Shown piece by piece: positions 45,900 through 53,405 of a stretch of DNA of 64,000 nucleotides. The first letter of the stretch is position 1. Every line of letters starts with the position of its first letter. The stretch lies in the NCBI RefSeq assembly GCF_026898115.1, contig NZ_CP114036.1, positions 1,240,001 through 1,304,000 of the forward strand. Reading direction: 5' to 3'. The notes beneath the pieces are model-generated. The model had not been told where the DNA came from, did no database searches, and saw only the letters and a program-made list of their open reading frames with translations. Both the position numbers and the translations under genes were made by a program. The stretch comes from Streptomyces sp. S465. Lineage in GTDB: Bacteria; Actinomycetota; Actinomycetes; Streptomycetales; Streptomycetaceae.

Positions 45900-46092
45900 C
45901 CCGTCCCGCCTTCCGCTACGTCATGGCCAGGCCCGCGCCGCCTCACGGTAACGGGACGTCCCCGCGGTGGCGCGGAGACACGGCGCCTCTCCCACGGTTC
46001 GGCGAACCATTCGCTCCGCCCCGGGGACCCAGCCCGCCGCGGTGCTGGTGCCCGCCGGTCTGCTGACGGCACTGTGGCCGCCCTGGGCGTGC

Positions 46093-46290
46093 TCACCTGT
46101 CGCCGGGACGCACCACCACGGCGCTGGCCTCGACACGTCCGCTGTGTTCGAAGCGGAGGGTGAAGGGCACCCGGTCCCCGGCCCGCCAGCGGGCCGTGGC
46201 CGGGACGGTCACATCGCTGGTGAACGGTGACATGTCGAGCGTGCCGCCCGCCGGAACCGGCAAGGAGTCCGCGATCTGCCCGGAGGCGGC
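46093..46290 (-). pseudogene. C-terminal fragment of a PCuAC copper chaperone
   Basis: The minus frame ending in TGA at 46093 reads SGQIADSLPVPAGGTLDMSP, FTSDVTVPATARWRAGDRVP and FTLRFEHSGRVEASAVVVRP, matching the C-terminal half of periplasmic PCuAC (Sco-partner copper chaperone). No signal peptide or upstream half is present; sequence above about 46290 is unrelated. The 45900-46426 stretch holds nothing else clear. Confidence 0.6.
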
Positions 46291-46426
46291 TCCCCGCGCG
46301 GCCGCATGTCGTGACCAAGACGTGGGCCGCCCAACCGGACAACCGGTAGTCCGGCCCGGCGGAGCCCCCGCCCGTCCCGCCGAAATACGTTTGTCCAGCC
46401 TTCCGGCGTCGCACTACCGTGCCGCC

Positions 46427-47083
46427 GTGGATGCCTTCTCACGATCGTGGACGGCGTTGCGCACGGCGGTCGCCGCCCTCGCGGACGGGGATTTCGAGCG
46501 GTCGTCCGGCTGCTCCGGCTGGCTTGTGCGGGACCTCGTCTGCCACCTGATCATCGACGCGCAGGACGTCCTGATCACCCTCGTCACGCCCGCCGGAACG
46601 GAGCCGACCGTGGACGCGGTGACCTACTGGACCGTCGCGGACCAGGCGCCCACCGGCAAGGACCCGCTCGACGCGCTGACCGTCCGGCTGGCCGCCGCGT
46701 ACCAGGAACCGCGCCTGCTCACCTTCCACCTCGACGACGTCGGCTCCGCCGCCGGACGCGCCGCGGAACTCGCCGACCCGGACGCCCGGGTGGGCACCCG
46801 CGGCGAGGTCATCACCGTGGGCGACTACCTCACCACGTACGTCCTGGAATGGACGCTGCACCACCTCGACCTGATCGCCCACCTCCCGGACGCGGCGGAA
46901 CCGCCCGCGGAGGGTCTGGCCCGGTCCCGAGCGCTGCTGGAGAAGATCGCCGACGGCGCGTTCCCCGCGTCGTTCAGCGACCAGGACGCCCTGCTGGTCG
47001 GCACCGGCCGCCGGGCACCGACCGGCGCGGAGCGGGCCGAACTCGGCGCACTGGCCGCGAGGCTGCCGCTCTACCTGGGCTGA
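46427..47083 (+). CDS. DinB/maleylpyruvate isomerase-family protein
   Basis: 218 residues. The four-helix DinB/MDMPI fold shows as VDAFSRSWTALRTAVAALAD, GWLVRDLVCHLIIDAQDVLI and the closing YVLEWTLHHLDLIAHLPDA, with His residues at metal-ligand positions (CHL, LHHLD). Family members use mycothiol (for example maleylpyruvate isomerase) or are metal-dependent transferases of unknown substrate. GTG 46427 is the first good start; the frame continues upstream only by chance. Not in an operon. Confidence 0.82.
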   Translation: MDAFSRSWTALRTAVAALADGDFERSSGCSGWLVRDLVCHLIIDAQDVLITLVTPAGTEPTVDAVTYWTVADQAPTGKDPLDALTVRLAAAYQEPRLLTFHLDDVGSAAGRAAELADPDARVGTRGEVITVGDYLTTYVLEWTLHHLDLIAHLPDAAEPPAEGLARSRALLEKIADGAFPASFSDQDALLVGTGRRAPTGAERAELGALAARLPLYLG

Positions 47084-47147
47084 GCCTCGCTACCCCGGCG
47101 CAGCCGCTCCACCTGGACCTGTACCGCACCCGTGCCGCCCCATCGCG

Positions 47148-47741
47148 TCACGTGGGGAGGCTCAGGCCCGCCGTGACCAGGGCGGCCAGCTCGGCGTAGG
47201 CCTCGCTGTCCGACAGGCCCGTGCTCGCGGCCACCGCGCGGCGCTGGATGCGGACCATCTGCGCCGCCACGAGGTCGGCGACGAATCCGGCGTGCGCGTC
47301 ACGGAACGCACCCTCGGTCACGCCGTCGTCGATCAGCTCGCCGATCCTGCGCGCCGCGGCCCGGGTGTTGCGCTCGTAGACCTCGGCGGCCGGCGCGAAC
47401 GAGGCGAGATCGTCGAAGAACCGGGGCGAGGCGACGGCGAGTTCGGCCGCGACCGCGTTCAGGTACGCGGTGATCCGGGCGGCCGGGGACAGGCCCTCGG
47501 CCGCGACGGCCCGTTCGACCCGCTCGGTCGCGAAGCGGAAGAACCGCACCACGGCCGCGCGGACCAGTTGTTCCTTGCTGCCCGCCAGCGTGTAGAGCGT
47601 CCGCTTCGAGCAGTGCAGGCGTGCGGCGATGTCGTCCAGGGTCAGCTGGGCGAAGCCTTCGGACAGGATCAGCCGCACGACGCCGTTCTCGAGCTCTACG
47701 CGGCGGGCTTCTCCACGGCGTACAGGGGCGCTGCTGGTCAC
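47148..47741 (-). CDS. TetR-family regulator
   Basis: 197 residues. N-terminal TetR helix-turn-helix (about 15-60: ENGVVRLILSEGFAQLTLDD, IAARLHCSKRTLYTLAGSKE). The C-terminal helical domain would bind a ligand, plausibly an acyl-CoA or fatty acid given the divergent acyl-CoA dehydrogenase. GTG 47741. GGTACC-centred repeats lie in the 90-bp divergent region. Confidence 0.88.
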   Translation of the reverse strand: MTSSAPVRRGEARRVELENGVVRLILSEGFAQLTLDDIAARLHCSKRTLYTLAGSKEQLVRAAVVRFFRFATERVERAVAAEGLSPAARITAYLNAVAAELAVASPRFFDDLASFAPAAEVYERNTRAAARRIGELIDDGVTEGAFRDAHAGFVADLVAAQMVRIQRRAVAASTGLSDSEAYAELAALVTAGLSLPT

Positions 47742-47775
47742 CTTCCGATCGTCTCATGGACGGCGAGTGAGCCTT

Positions 47776-47819
47776 ATCGGTACCCTTGTGAACACCTCAG
47801 TACCGATGACGGTACCGAT
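47776..47819. promoter_or_regulatory. TetR operator repeats
   Basis: Three copies of one element: ATCGGTAC (47776), GTACCGAT (47800) and GGTACCGAT (47811). The first two form an inverted repeat with 16-nt spacing; the third repeats directly and lies 13 bases before the dehydrogenase ATG. Likely TetR sites controlling both divergent genes. Confidence 0.6.
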
Positions 47820-47831
47820 ATGGAGGCTTCC

Positions 47832-48971
47832 ATGAGCGTGGACCGACTCCTCCCCACCCAAGAGGCCGAGGACCTCATCGCGTTGACCCGCGATATCGCC
47901 GACAAGGAGCTCGCGCCCCGGGCCGACCAGTACGAGCGCCGGGAGACCTATCCGGAAGGGCTGTTCACGACCTTGGGCAAGGCCGGTCTGCTCGGCCTCC
48001 CCTACCCCGAGGAGTTCGGCGGCGGCGGTCAGCCGTACGAGGTCTACCTCCAGGTTCTCGAGGAGCTGGCGGCCCGGTGGGCCGCGGTCGCCGTGGCCAC
48101 CAGCGTGCACGGCCTCGCCTGCTTCCCGCTGGCCACCTTCGGCACCGAGGAGCAGCGGCAGCGGTGGCTGCCCGGCATGCTCACGGGAGAGGTCGTGGGC
48201 GGCTACAGCCTCTCCGAGCCGCAGGCCGGCTCCGACGCCGCCGCCCTCGCCTGCCGCGCCGACAAGGAGGGCGACGGCTACCGGATCACCGGCACCAAGT
48301 CCTGGATCACCCACGGCGGGCGCGCCGACTTCTACGCACTGTTCGCGCGCACCGGCGAGGGCAGCCACGGCGTCTCCTGCCTGCTCGCCCCCGGCCGGGC
48401 CGACGGCCTGTCGTTCGGCAAGCCGGAGGAGAAGATGGGCCTGCACGCCATCCCCACCACCACCGCCCACTGGGACGGCGCCCTGCTCGACCACGACCGC
48501 CTCATCGGCGCCGAGGGCCAGGGCCTCCAGATCGCCTTCAGCGCGCTCGACTCCGGCCGGCTCGGCATCGCCGCCTGTGCCACCGGGCTCGCCCAGGCCG
48601 CCCTCGATGTCGCCGTCGACTACGCCAACGAGCGCACCACCTTCGGAAAGAAGATCATCGACCATCAGGGCCTCGGGTTCCTGCTCGCCGACATGGCCGC
48701 CGCCGTCGACTCCGCCCGCGCGACCTACCTCGACGCCGCTCGCCGCCGCGACCTCGGCCGTCCCTACAGCCGGCAGGCCAGCGTCGCCAAGCTCATCGCC
48801 ACCGACGCCGCCATGAAGGTCACCACCGACGCCGTCCAGGTCCTCGGCGGCTATGGCTACACCCGTGACTTCCCGGTCGAGCGCTATATGCGCGAGGCCA
48901 AGATCATGCAGATCTTCGAGGGCACGAACCAGATCCAGCGCCTGGTCATCAGCCGCGGCTTCGCCCGCTGA
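47832..48971 (+). CDS. Acyl-CoA dehydrogenase
   Basis: 379 residues, full length for the family. FAD- and substrate-contact motifs: VVGGYSLSEPQAGSDAAALA, YRITGTKSWITHGGRADFYA, GLAQAALDVAVDYANERTTF, and VQVLGGYGYTRDFPVERYMR, which is followed by EAKIMQIFEGTNQIQRLVIS. The Glu in IFEGTNQ is the position of the catalytic base in short-chain and related acyl-CoA dehydrogenases. It oxidises an acyl-CoA to its 2-enoyl form using electron-transfer flavoprotein. GGAGG six bases before ATG 47832. Divergent from its probable TetR regulator; stop region overlaps the flavin reductase gene. Confidence 0.95.
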   Translation: MSVDRLLPTQEAEDLIALTRDIADKELAPRADQYERRETYPEGLFTTLGKAGLLGLPYPEEFGGGGQPYEVYLQVLEELAARWAAVAVATSVHGLACFPLATFGTEEQRQRWLPGMLTGEVVGGYSLSEPQAGSDAAALACRADKEGDGYRITGTKSWITHGGRADFYALFARTGEGSHGVSCLLAPGRADGLSFGKPEEKMGLHAIPTTTAHWDGALLDHDRLIGAEGQGLQIAFSALDSGRLGIAACATGLAQAALDVAVDYANERTTFGKKIIDHQGLGFLLADMAAAVDSARATYLDAARRRDLGRPYSRQASVAKLIATDAAMKVTTDAVQVLGGYGYTRDFPVERYMREAKIMQIFEGTNQIQRLVISRGFAR

Positions 48972-49590
48972 CCCCGCCCCGTCCTGGCGAGGAGGTGGTG
49001 CGGGGAGTCTGGGTGCGGTAGCTGTGGCCGAGTTCCGGGCCGAGTCCGAAGTAGTGCCGGAAGTTGTAGATGAGCGGGCTCCAGGCGGCCGGGTCGATGT
49101 AGTCGGTGCCGGGCACGACGATCCGGGGGTCGGCGTGGACCTTCGCCACCCCGGCCTCGACGATGACGAATTCCCCGGCGACGTCCGGCCGCACCCGCTC
49201 GGCGCGGGCCTCCAGCTGGACGGGGCATTCGGCGACGCGAGGCGGCCGGACCACATGGGACGGCTCCTCGGTCAGGCCGGCCGCACCGAACTTGTCCGGT
49301 GCGAATCGACACCCCTCCGCCTTGGTCGGGGGCACCGGGTTCCGGCCGGTCAGCGGCGCCAGCCGCTCCACCGCCCGCCACTGGCCCGGGGCGGGCAGAT
49401 TGATCACCAGCTCGGGCCGGCTGCGCAGGTTCCGGGCCGTCTGTCCGTCACGGCCCAGTCCGAGCACCACCGTGTGCCCCAGCGCCCACGCGGAGGAGAT
49501 CGGGGCGAGATTGGCCGAGCCGTCCATGTTCTCCGTCGACAGGAGCACCACGGGTGTCCCGAAGTACAGGACACTGGGCTCGATCGCCAT
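48949..49590 (-). CDS. Flavin reductase-like protein
   Basis: 213 residues from MAIEPSVLYFGTPVVLLSTE, the usual family start; then NLAPISSAWALGHTVVLGLG and QTARNLRSRPELVINLPAPG and, later, HVVRPPRVAECPVQLEARAE. Binds FMN in a split barrel. GGGAGG lies upstream of ATG 49590; a longer frame from ATG 49650 adds a His-rich repeat and seems less likely. Its 3' end overlaps the convergent acyl-CoA dehydrogenase by 23 bases. Confidence 0.82.
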   Translation of the reverse strand: MAIEPSVLYFGTPVVLLSTENMDGSANLAPISSAWALGHTVVLGLGRDGQTARNLRSRPELVINLPAPGQWRAVERLAPLTGRNPVPPTKAEGCRFAPDKFGAAGLTEEPSHVVRPPRVAECPVQLEARAERVRPDVAGEFVIVEAGVAKVHADPRIVVPGTDYIDPAAWSPLIYNFRHYFGLGPELGHSYRTQTPRTTSSPGRGGVSGRSRG

Positions 49591-49823
49591 GTGGCGGGCG
49601 GCCTCCCGTGCGGTGTGCCGGGGTGCGGTGTGCTGGGGTGCGGTGTTCATGGCGTGGAGCCTAGGAGCCGGACGTTTCGGCGGCCGCCGAAGTCCGGGTG
49701 ACCGGTTCCGGGGCGGTGTCGACGACCGGCCGCCGGGCTTTGTGTACCGGCCCTCGAGCGGGACACGGGAGGCTGTGAGGACCGCCGGGGCAGCGGCCCC
49801 GCCGTCCTCGAACGGAGTCGACC

Positions 49824-50792
49824 ATGGCCTATACGCTCGACCCCGAGCTCGCCGCGGTGCTGCGAGTCCTCGCCGAGCAGAGCGGTCCCACTCCCCCTCC
49901 CCCGCCCGAGCGCGACGACTGGCGGGCGCTGCGCGCCCGGGGAACCGCCTCGATGGCGTGGCTGGCCTCCCTGCTCCCCGCCTATCCCTCCGGCTATCCC
50001 CTGGTGAAGGCGGTCGCGCACACCGTGCGCTCCCGGGACGGGGCGGAGATCCCCGTCCGCTGGTACGAGAAGGCCGACTCCACGCCCGGTTCGGCGGTCG
50101 TCTACGCCCACGGCGGAGGGATGGTCGCCGGCAGCGTCGACCTCTACGACTCCGTCATCGCCGGGTACGTCGAGGCGACCGGCGTGCCGTTCCTGTCCGT
50201 GGACTACCGCCTGGCCCCCGACGGGGCCACCGGCACCGGCCCGGTCGAGGATGTGTTCGCCGCGCTGGCCTGGCTCTCCGACCGGTCGGCCGGGTTCGGG
50301 GTCGACCCCGGTCGCATCGCCGTCATGGGGGACAGCGCCGGGGGCGGACTCGCCGCGGGCACGGCGGTCCTCGCCCGGGACCGAGGGGTTCCGCCCGCTC
50401 GTCAAATCCTGCTCTATCCCATGCTCGACGACCGCAACCTCACCCCGGATCCCCTGCTGTCGCCCTACGTCGCCTGGACCTGGGACGACAACTGGACCGG
50501 CTGGCACGCCCTGCTCGGCGAGGCGTTCGGCACCGATGACGTGCCGCCGGCGGCGGCGCCGGCCCGGGTCGCCTCCGTCGAGGGGCTGGCGCCCGCCTAT
50601 GTCGAGGTCGGAGAGCTCGACATCTTCCGCGCCGAGGCCGTCGGCTACGCCCAGCGGCTCGCCGACGCCGACGTCCCCGCCGAACTGCACGTCCACAGCG
50701 GGGCCATCCATGAGTACGACCGTCTCGCCCCCGACTCTCTCCTGGCGCGCCGGGCCATGGCCGACCGCCGGCGGGTGATCTCCGCGCTGTGA
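49824..50792 (+). CDS. Alpha/beta hydrolase, HSL-type esterase
   Basis: 322 residues of the hormone-sensitive lipase (HGGG) family. Oxyanion motif VYAHGGGMVAGSVDLYDSVI, nucleophile IAVMGDSAGGGLAAGTAVLA, acid in YVEVGELDIFRAEAV and His in HSGAIHEYDRLAP. Hydrolyses short-chain esters or lactones; natural substrate unknown. GGAG upstream of ATG 49824. Followed by a decayed LysR gene. Confidence 0.92.
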   Translation: MAYTLDPELAAVLRVLAEQSGPTPPPPPERDDWRALRARGTASMAWLASLLPAYPSGYPLVKAVAHTVRSRDGAEIPVRWYEKADSTPGSAVVYAHGGGMVAGSVDLYDSVIAGYVEATGVPFLSVDYRLAPDGATGTGPVEDVFAALAWLSDRSAGFGVDPGRIAVMGDSAGGGLAAGTAVLARDRGVPPARQILLYPMLDDRNLTPDPLLSPYVAWTWDDNWTGWHALLGEAFGTDDVPPAAAPARVASVEGLAPAYVEVGELDIFRAEAVGYAQRLADADVPAELHVHSGAIHEYDRLAPDSLLARRAMADRRRVISAL

Positions 50793-50823
50793 GAGCCCGT
50801 TCCGGGGCGGAGCCGGGACCTGG

Positions 50824-51328
50824 TCAGGCTCCCCGCTCCGGGTCGCTTCGCCGGCCCGCCGCGCTCTCGCGCAGGGAGCCGATGAAGACCCCGGCGGCGG
50901 GGGGTGAGGGCGTGGTCGGCCATGCGGACGGGCCGGATGCGGCGCACCGGGGCGGGCGGCCGCGGCGGCGGCACGCCGACGCCGGGCCGGATGCCCCCCA
51001 GGGCCAGGGCCAGGGTCGGGGCCTGCACCACGTCCAGACCGGCGGCCACCATGGCCCGCGCCTCCTGGTCGTCGTGTGCCTCATAGGCGCTCTGCGGTGC
51101 GCAGCCGACCGCCCGGCAGCCGCGGACCAGGGCCTCGGCCGCCGGATGGCGGTCGGCACGGTCCGCCACGGGCGCCGCGCACGGTCAGCCGCGCCTCCGG
51201 GTGGGTGTCGCGGAAGGCGATGACGGCGGGCGGCAGCAGCCGCGCCCTGGCCGACCGCGGGGAGCGGTGGCGGTCATCGAACCGCGCCGGGCCACCTGGG
51301 CGAGGAGCGGGATGCCCGTCCCCGCCAT
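50824..51328 (-). pseudogene. Decayed LysR-family regulator
   Basis: Pieces in order on the minus strand: a helix-turn-helix trace (VARRGSMTAT), effector-domain start (LLPPAVIAFRDTHPEARLTV), then HPAAEALVRGCRAVGCAPQS, YEAHDDQEARAMVAAGLDVV and the end PVRRIRPVRMADHAL. They lie in different frames with gaps (intact length about 300), so at least two lesions. The pieces match the usual LysR effector fold closely enough to call. Confidence 0.7.
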
Positions 51329-51419
51329 CGGCTGAGCCGGGCAGGCATGGTGTCCGCCCTCTCGGGCATCCGATGATCAAGCCGGTCCGGCCCCATGGCA
51401 CGACAAAGGGGACGTCAAC

Positions 51420-51686
51420 GTGAGTATCGTCAGCTGGATCATCCTCGGCCTGCTCGCCGGGGTGATCGCCAAGATCCTTCTCCCCGGACGTGACCCCGGC
51501 GGGCTGGTCGGTACCACGGTCATCGGCATCGCGGGGGCGTTCGTGGGCGGGTGGATTTCCGCGCGGTTCTTCGACCGTCCGGTCCAGAAGGAGTTCTACG
51601 ACCCCACCACCTGGGGCGCGGCGATCGGCGGCGCCTTCGTCCTGCTGGTCGTCTACCGCCTTCTGTTCGGCCATTCACGGAACTGA
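51420..51686 (+). CDS. GlsB/YeaQ/YmgE-family membrane protein
   Basis: 88 residues with three hydrophobic helices: IVSWIILGLLAGVIAKILLP, VGTTVIGIAGAFVGGWISAR, and WGAAIGGAFVLLVVYRLLFG. Matches the transglycosylase-associated (GlsB/YeaQ/YmgE) family, a general stress-linked inner membrane protein of unknown mechanism. GTG 51420 has AAGGGG eight bases upstream. Monocistronic. Confidence 0.9.
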   Translation: MSIVSWIILGLLAGVIAKILLPGRDPGGLVGTTVIGIAGAFVGGWISARFFDRPVQKEFYDPTTWGAAIGGAFVLLVVYRLLFGHSRN

Positions 51687-51727
51687 CGGCTGACGGCGCC
51701 ACCCGGCACAGGGACGGGCGCGGGGCG

Positions 51728-52540
51728 TCAGGACGCCGCCGCGCCCGCGAGCCGGCGGATCGTACGGGCGGAGGGGGATCCGGGGTCGGCCGTGATCAGG
51801 ACCACCTCCTGGTCGTCCTCGGGCACGAGCAGCACATCGCAGTTCAGCCGGAGCGGGCCGGCCGTGGGGTGGGCGACGGTCTTGGACCGGTGTCCGGGCG
51901 CGTGGACCGGACGCTCCTCCCAGATCTGCCGGAACTCCTCGCTGCCGGCGCGCAGCTCGCCCAGCAGTCCGGTGAGCGCCGCGTCATGGGGGTAGCGGTC
52001 GGCGGCCCGGCGCAGCCGTGCGACCACGATGTGTCCGAACTCCTCGGCGCTGGAGCTCTCGTACGCGTGGCCCTGGCCCAGGAAGCGGCGGCGGGCGAGG
52101 TTGGGGTGGCGGCCGAGGTCGTCGCCGAACAGGGCCTGCGCCAGCGGGTTCCAGGCGACCACGTCGTAGGCGGCGTCGGTGACGATCGCCCCGGTGTCGG
52201 GCAGCCGCCGCAGCAGCTGGGCGACGTGCGGACGCACCCGCCGCACCGCCCGGACGCCCGGCGGTGCGCTCGTCCCCGCGAGCCGGAACAGATGGCTGCG
52301 CTCGGCGGACGCGAGCCGCAGCGCCTGCGCGAGCCCGTCCAGGATGCGCGGTGACGGCCGGGGGCCCCGGGCCTGTTCGAGGCGGGTGTAGTAGTCGACC
52401 GACATATGGGCCAGCTCCGCCACCTCCTCCCGCCGCAGCCCCGGGGTGCGGCGGTGCGGGTCGGCGGGCAGACCGATGTCCTGGGGGCGCAGTCCCTCGC
52501 GGCGGTCCCGCAGGAAGCGGGCCAGTTCCTGTCTCGCCAT
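51728..52540 (-). CDS. MmyB-like XRE-family regulator
   Basis: 270 residues. The N-terminal XRE helix-turn-helix (about 5-75: LARFLRDRREGLRPQDIGLP, GLRREEVAELAHMSVDYYTR, LEQARGPRPSPRILDGLAQA) precedes a PAS-like MmyB ligand-binding domain (about 100-260: VTDAAYDVVAWNPLAQALFG, RLNCDVLLVPEDDQEVVLIT). MmyB-type regulators usually control a divergent oxidoreductase, here the SDR 71 bases away; fatty acids are a known ligand class in the fold. ATG 52540. Confidence 0.93.
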   Translation of the reverse strand: MARQELARFLRDRREGLRPQDIGLPADPHRRTPGLRREEVAELAHMSVDYYTRLEQARGPRPSPRILDGLAQALRLASAERSHLFRLAGTSAPPGVRAVRRVRPHVAQLLRRLPDTGAIVTDAAYDVVAWNPLAQALFGDDLGRHPNLARRRFLGQGHAYESSSAEEFGHIVVARLRRAADRYPHDAALTGLLGELRAGSEEFRQIWEERPVHAPGHRSKTVAHPTAGPLRLNCDVLLVPEDDQEVVLITADPGSPSARTIRRLAGAAAS

Positions 52541-52557
52541 GCTGCCTCCTTCGGCTG

Positions 52558-52599
52558 CCTGGTACAGGTTGTCCCTGGCAGGGGCGGCACGGCCAGGGA
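52558..52599. promoter_or_regulatory. Palindromes between MmyB-like gene and SDR
   Basis: CCTG-GTA-CAGG (52558-52568) and TCCCTGGC-N12-GCCAGGGA (52572-52599). Both lie in the 71-bp divergent region, 13-54 bases before the SDR ATG. Likely operators for the MmyB-like regulator; inferred by position. Confidence 0.5.
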
Positions 52600-52611
52600 A
52601 TCGTTGCTGTC

Positions 52612-53328
52612 ATGAACGATCGCACAGCACTGGTCACCGGTGCCAACAAGGGCATCGGCAAGGAGATCGCACGCCAGCTCGTCGCCGAGGGCTTCACCGT
52701 CCACGTGGGGTCCCGCGACGCCGACCGGGGGCGGCGGGCCGTCCAGGAGATCGGCGGCGACGCCCGGCTCCTGGTGCTCGACGTGACCGACCCCGACAGC
52801 ATCGCCACGGCCGCGGCGCGGGTGGAGCGGCTGGACGTGCTGGTCAACAACGCGGGCATCATGGTGGACGGCAAGACGGCGCCCGAGGCGGACCTCGACA
52901 GCTTCCGCCGGACCTACGAGACCAACGTCTTCGGTGTGCTCGCCGTCACCAACGCCTTTCTGCCGGCCCTGCGCCGCTCGGCGGCGCCCCGGATCGTCAA
53001 TGTCTCCAGCGGCACCGCCTCGCTGACCTGGAGCGCGGATCCGGAGCACCAGTTCGCCGTCGCCGCCGGATCGGCTGCGGCCTACCGCTCGTCCAAGACC
53101 GCCCTGAACGCCCTGACCCTCTTCTCCGCGCAGACCCTGGCCGCCGAGGGGTTCAAGGTCAACGCGCTGGCCCCCGGGCTGCGCGCGACCGATCTGAACG
53201 CCCGCGCCGCCGCGAGCGACGGTGACCCGGCCGAGGGCGCGGCGGGCGCGGTCCGGCTCGCCCTCCTCCCGGACACCGGGCCCACCGGCGGCTTCTTCTC
53301 CTGGGACGGCACACCGGCGGCCTGGTAG
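52612..53328 (+). CDS. Short-chain dehydrogenase/reductase
   Basis: 238 residues, classical SDR. Cofactor loop TALVTGANKGIGKEIARQLV, VLVNNAGIMVD, catalytic Ser in RIVNVSSGTASL and YxxxK in AAYRSSKTALNALTLF. The basic residue after the second strand (GSRDADRG) favours NADPH. Substrate unknown. ATG 52612; divergent from its probable MmyB-like regulator. Confidence 0.93.
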   Translation: MNDRTALVTGANKGIGKEIARQLVAEGFTVHVGSRDADRGRRAVQEIGGDARLLVLDVTDPDSIATAAARVERLDVLVNNAGIMVDGKTAPEADLDSFRRTYETNVFGVLAVTNAFLPALRRSAAPRIVNVSSGTASLTWSADPEHQFAVAAGSAAAYRSSKTALNALTLFSAQTLAAEGFKVNALAPGLRATDLNARAAASDGDPAEGAAGAVRLALLPDTGPTGGFFSWDGTPAAW

Positions 53329-53342
53329 ACCGCCGGTGTCAC

Positions 53343-53384
53343 GCGGACCGCGCGGCGGCGGGGGCGCCACCGCGCGGTGTCCGC
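53343..53384. terminator. Bidirectional hairpin, SDR / MFS
   Basis: GCGGACCGCGCGG (53343-53355) pairs with CCGCGCGGTGTCCGC (53370-53384) with a two-base bulge and 14-nt loop, between converging stops at 53328 and 53406. Confidence 0.6.
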
Positions 53385-53405
53385 CGCCGGTCCCGTCGGC
53401 TCGGG

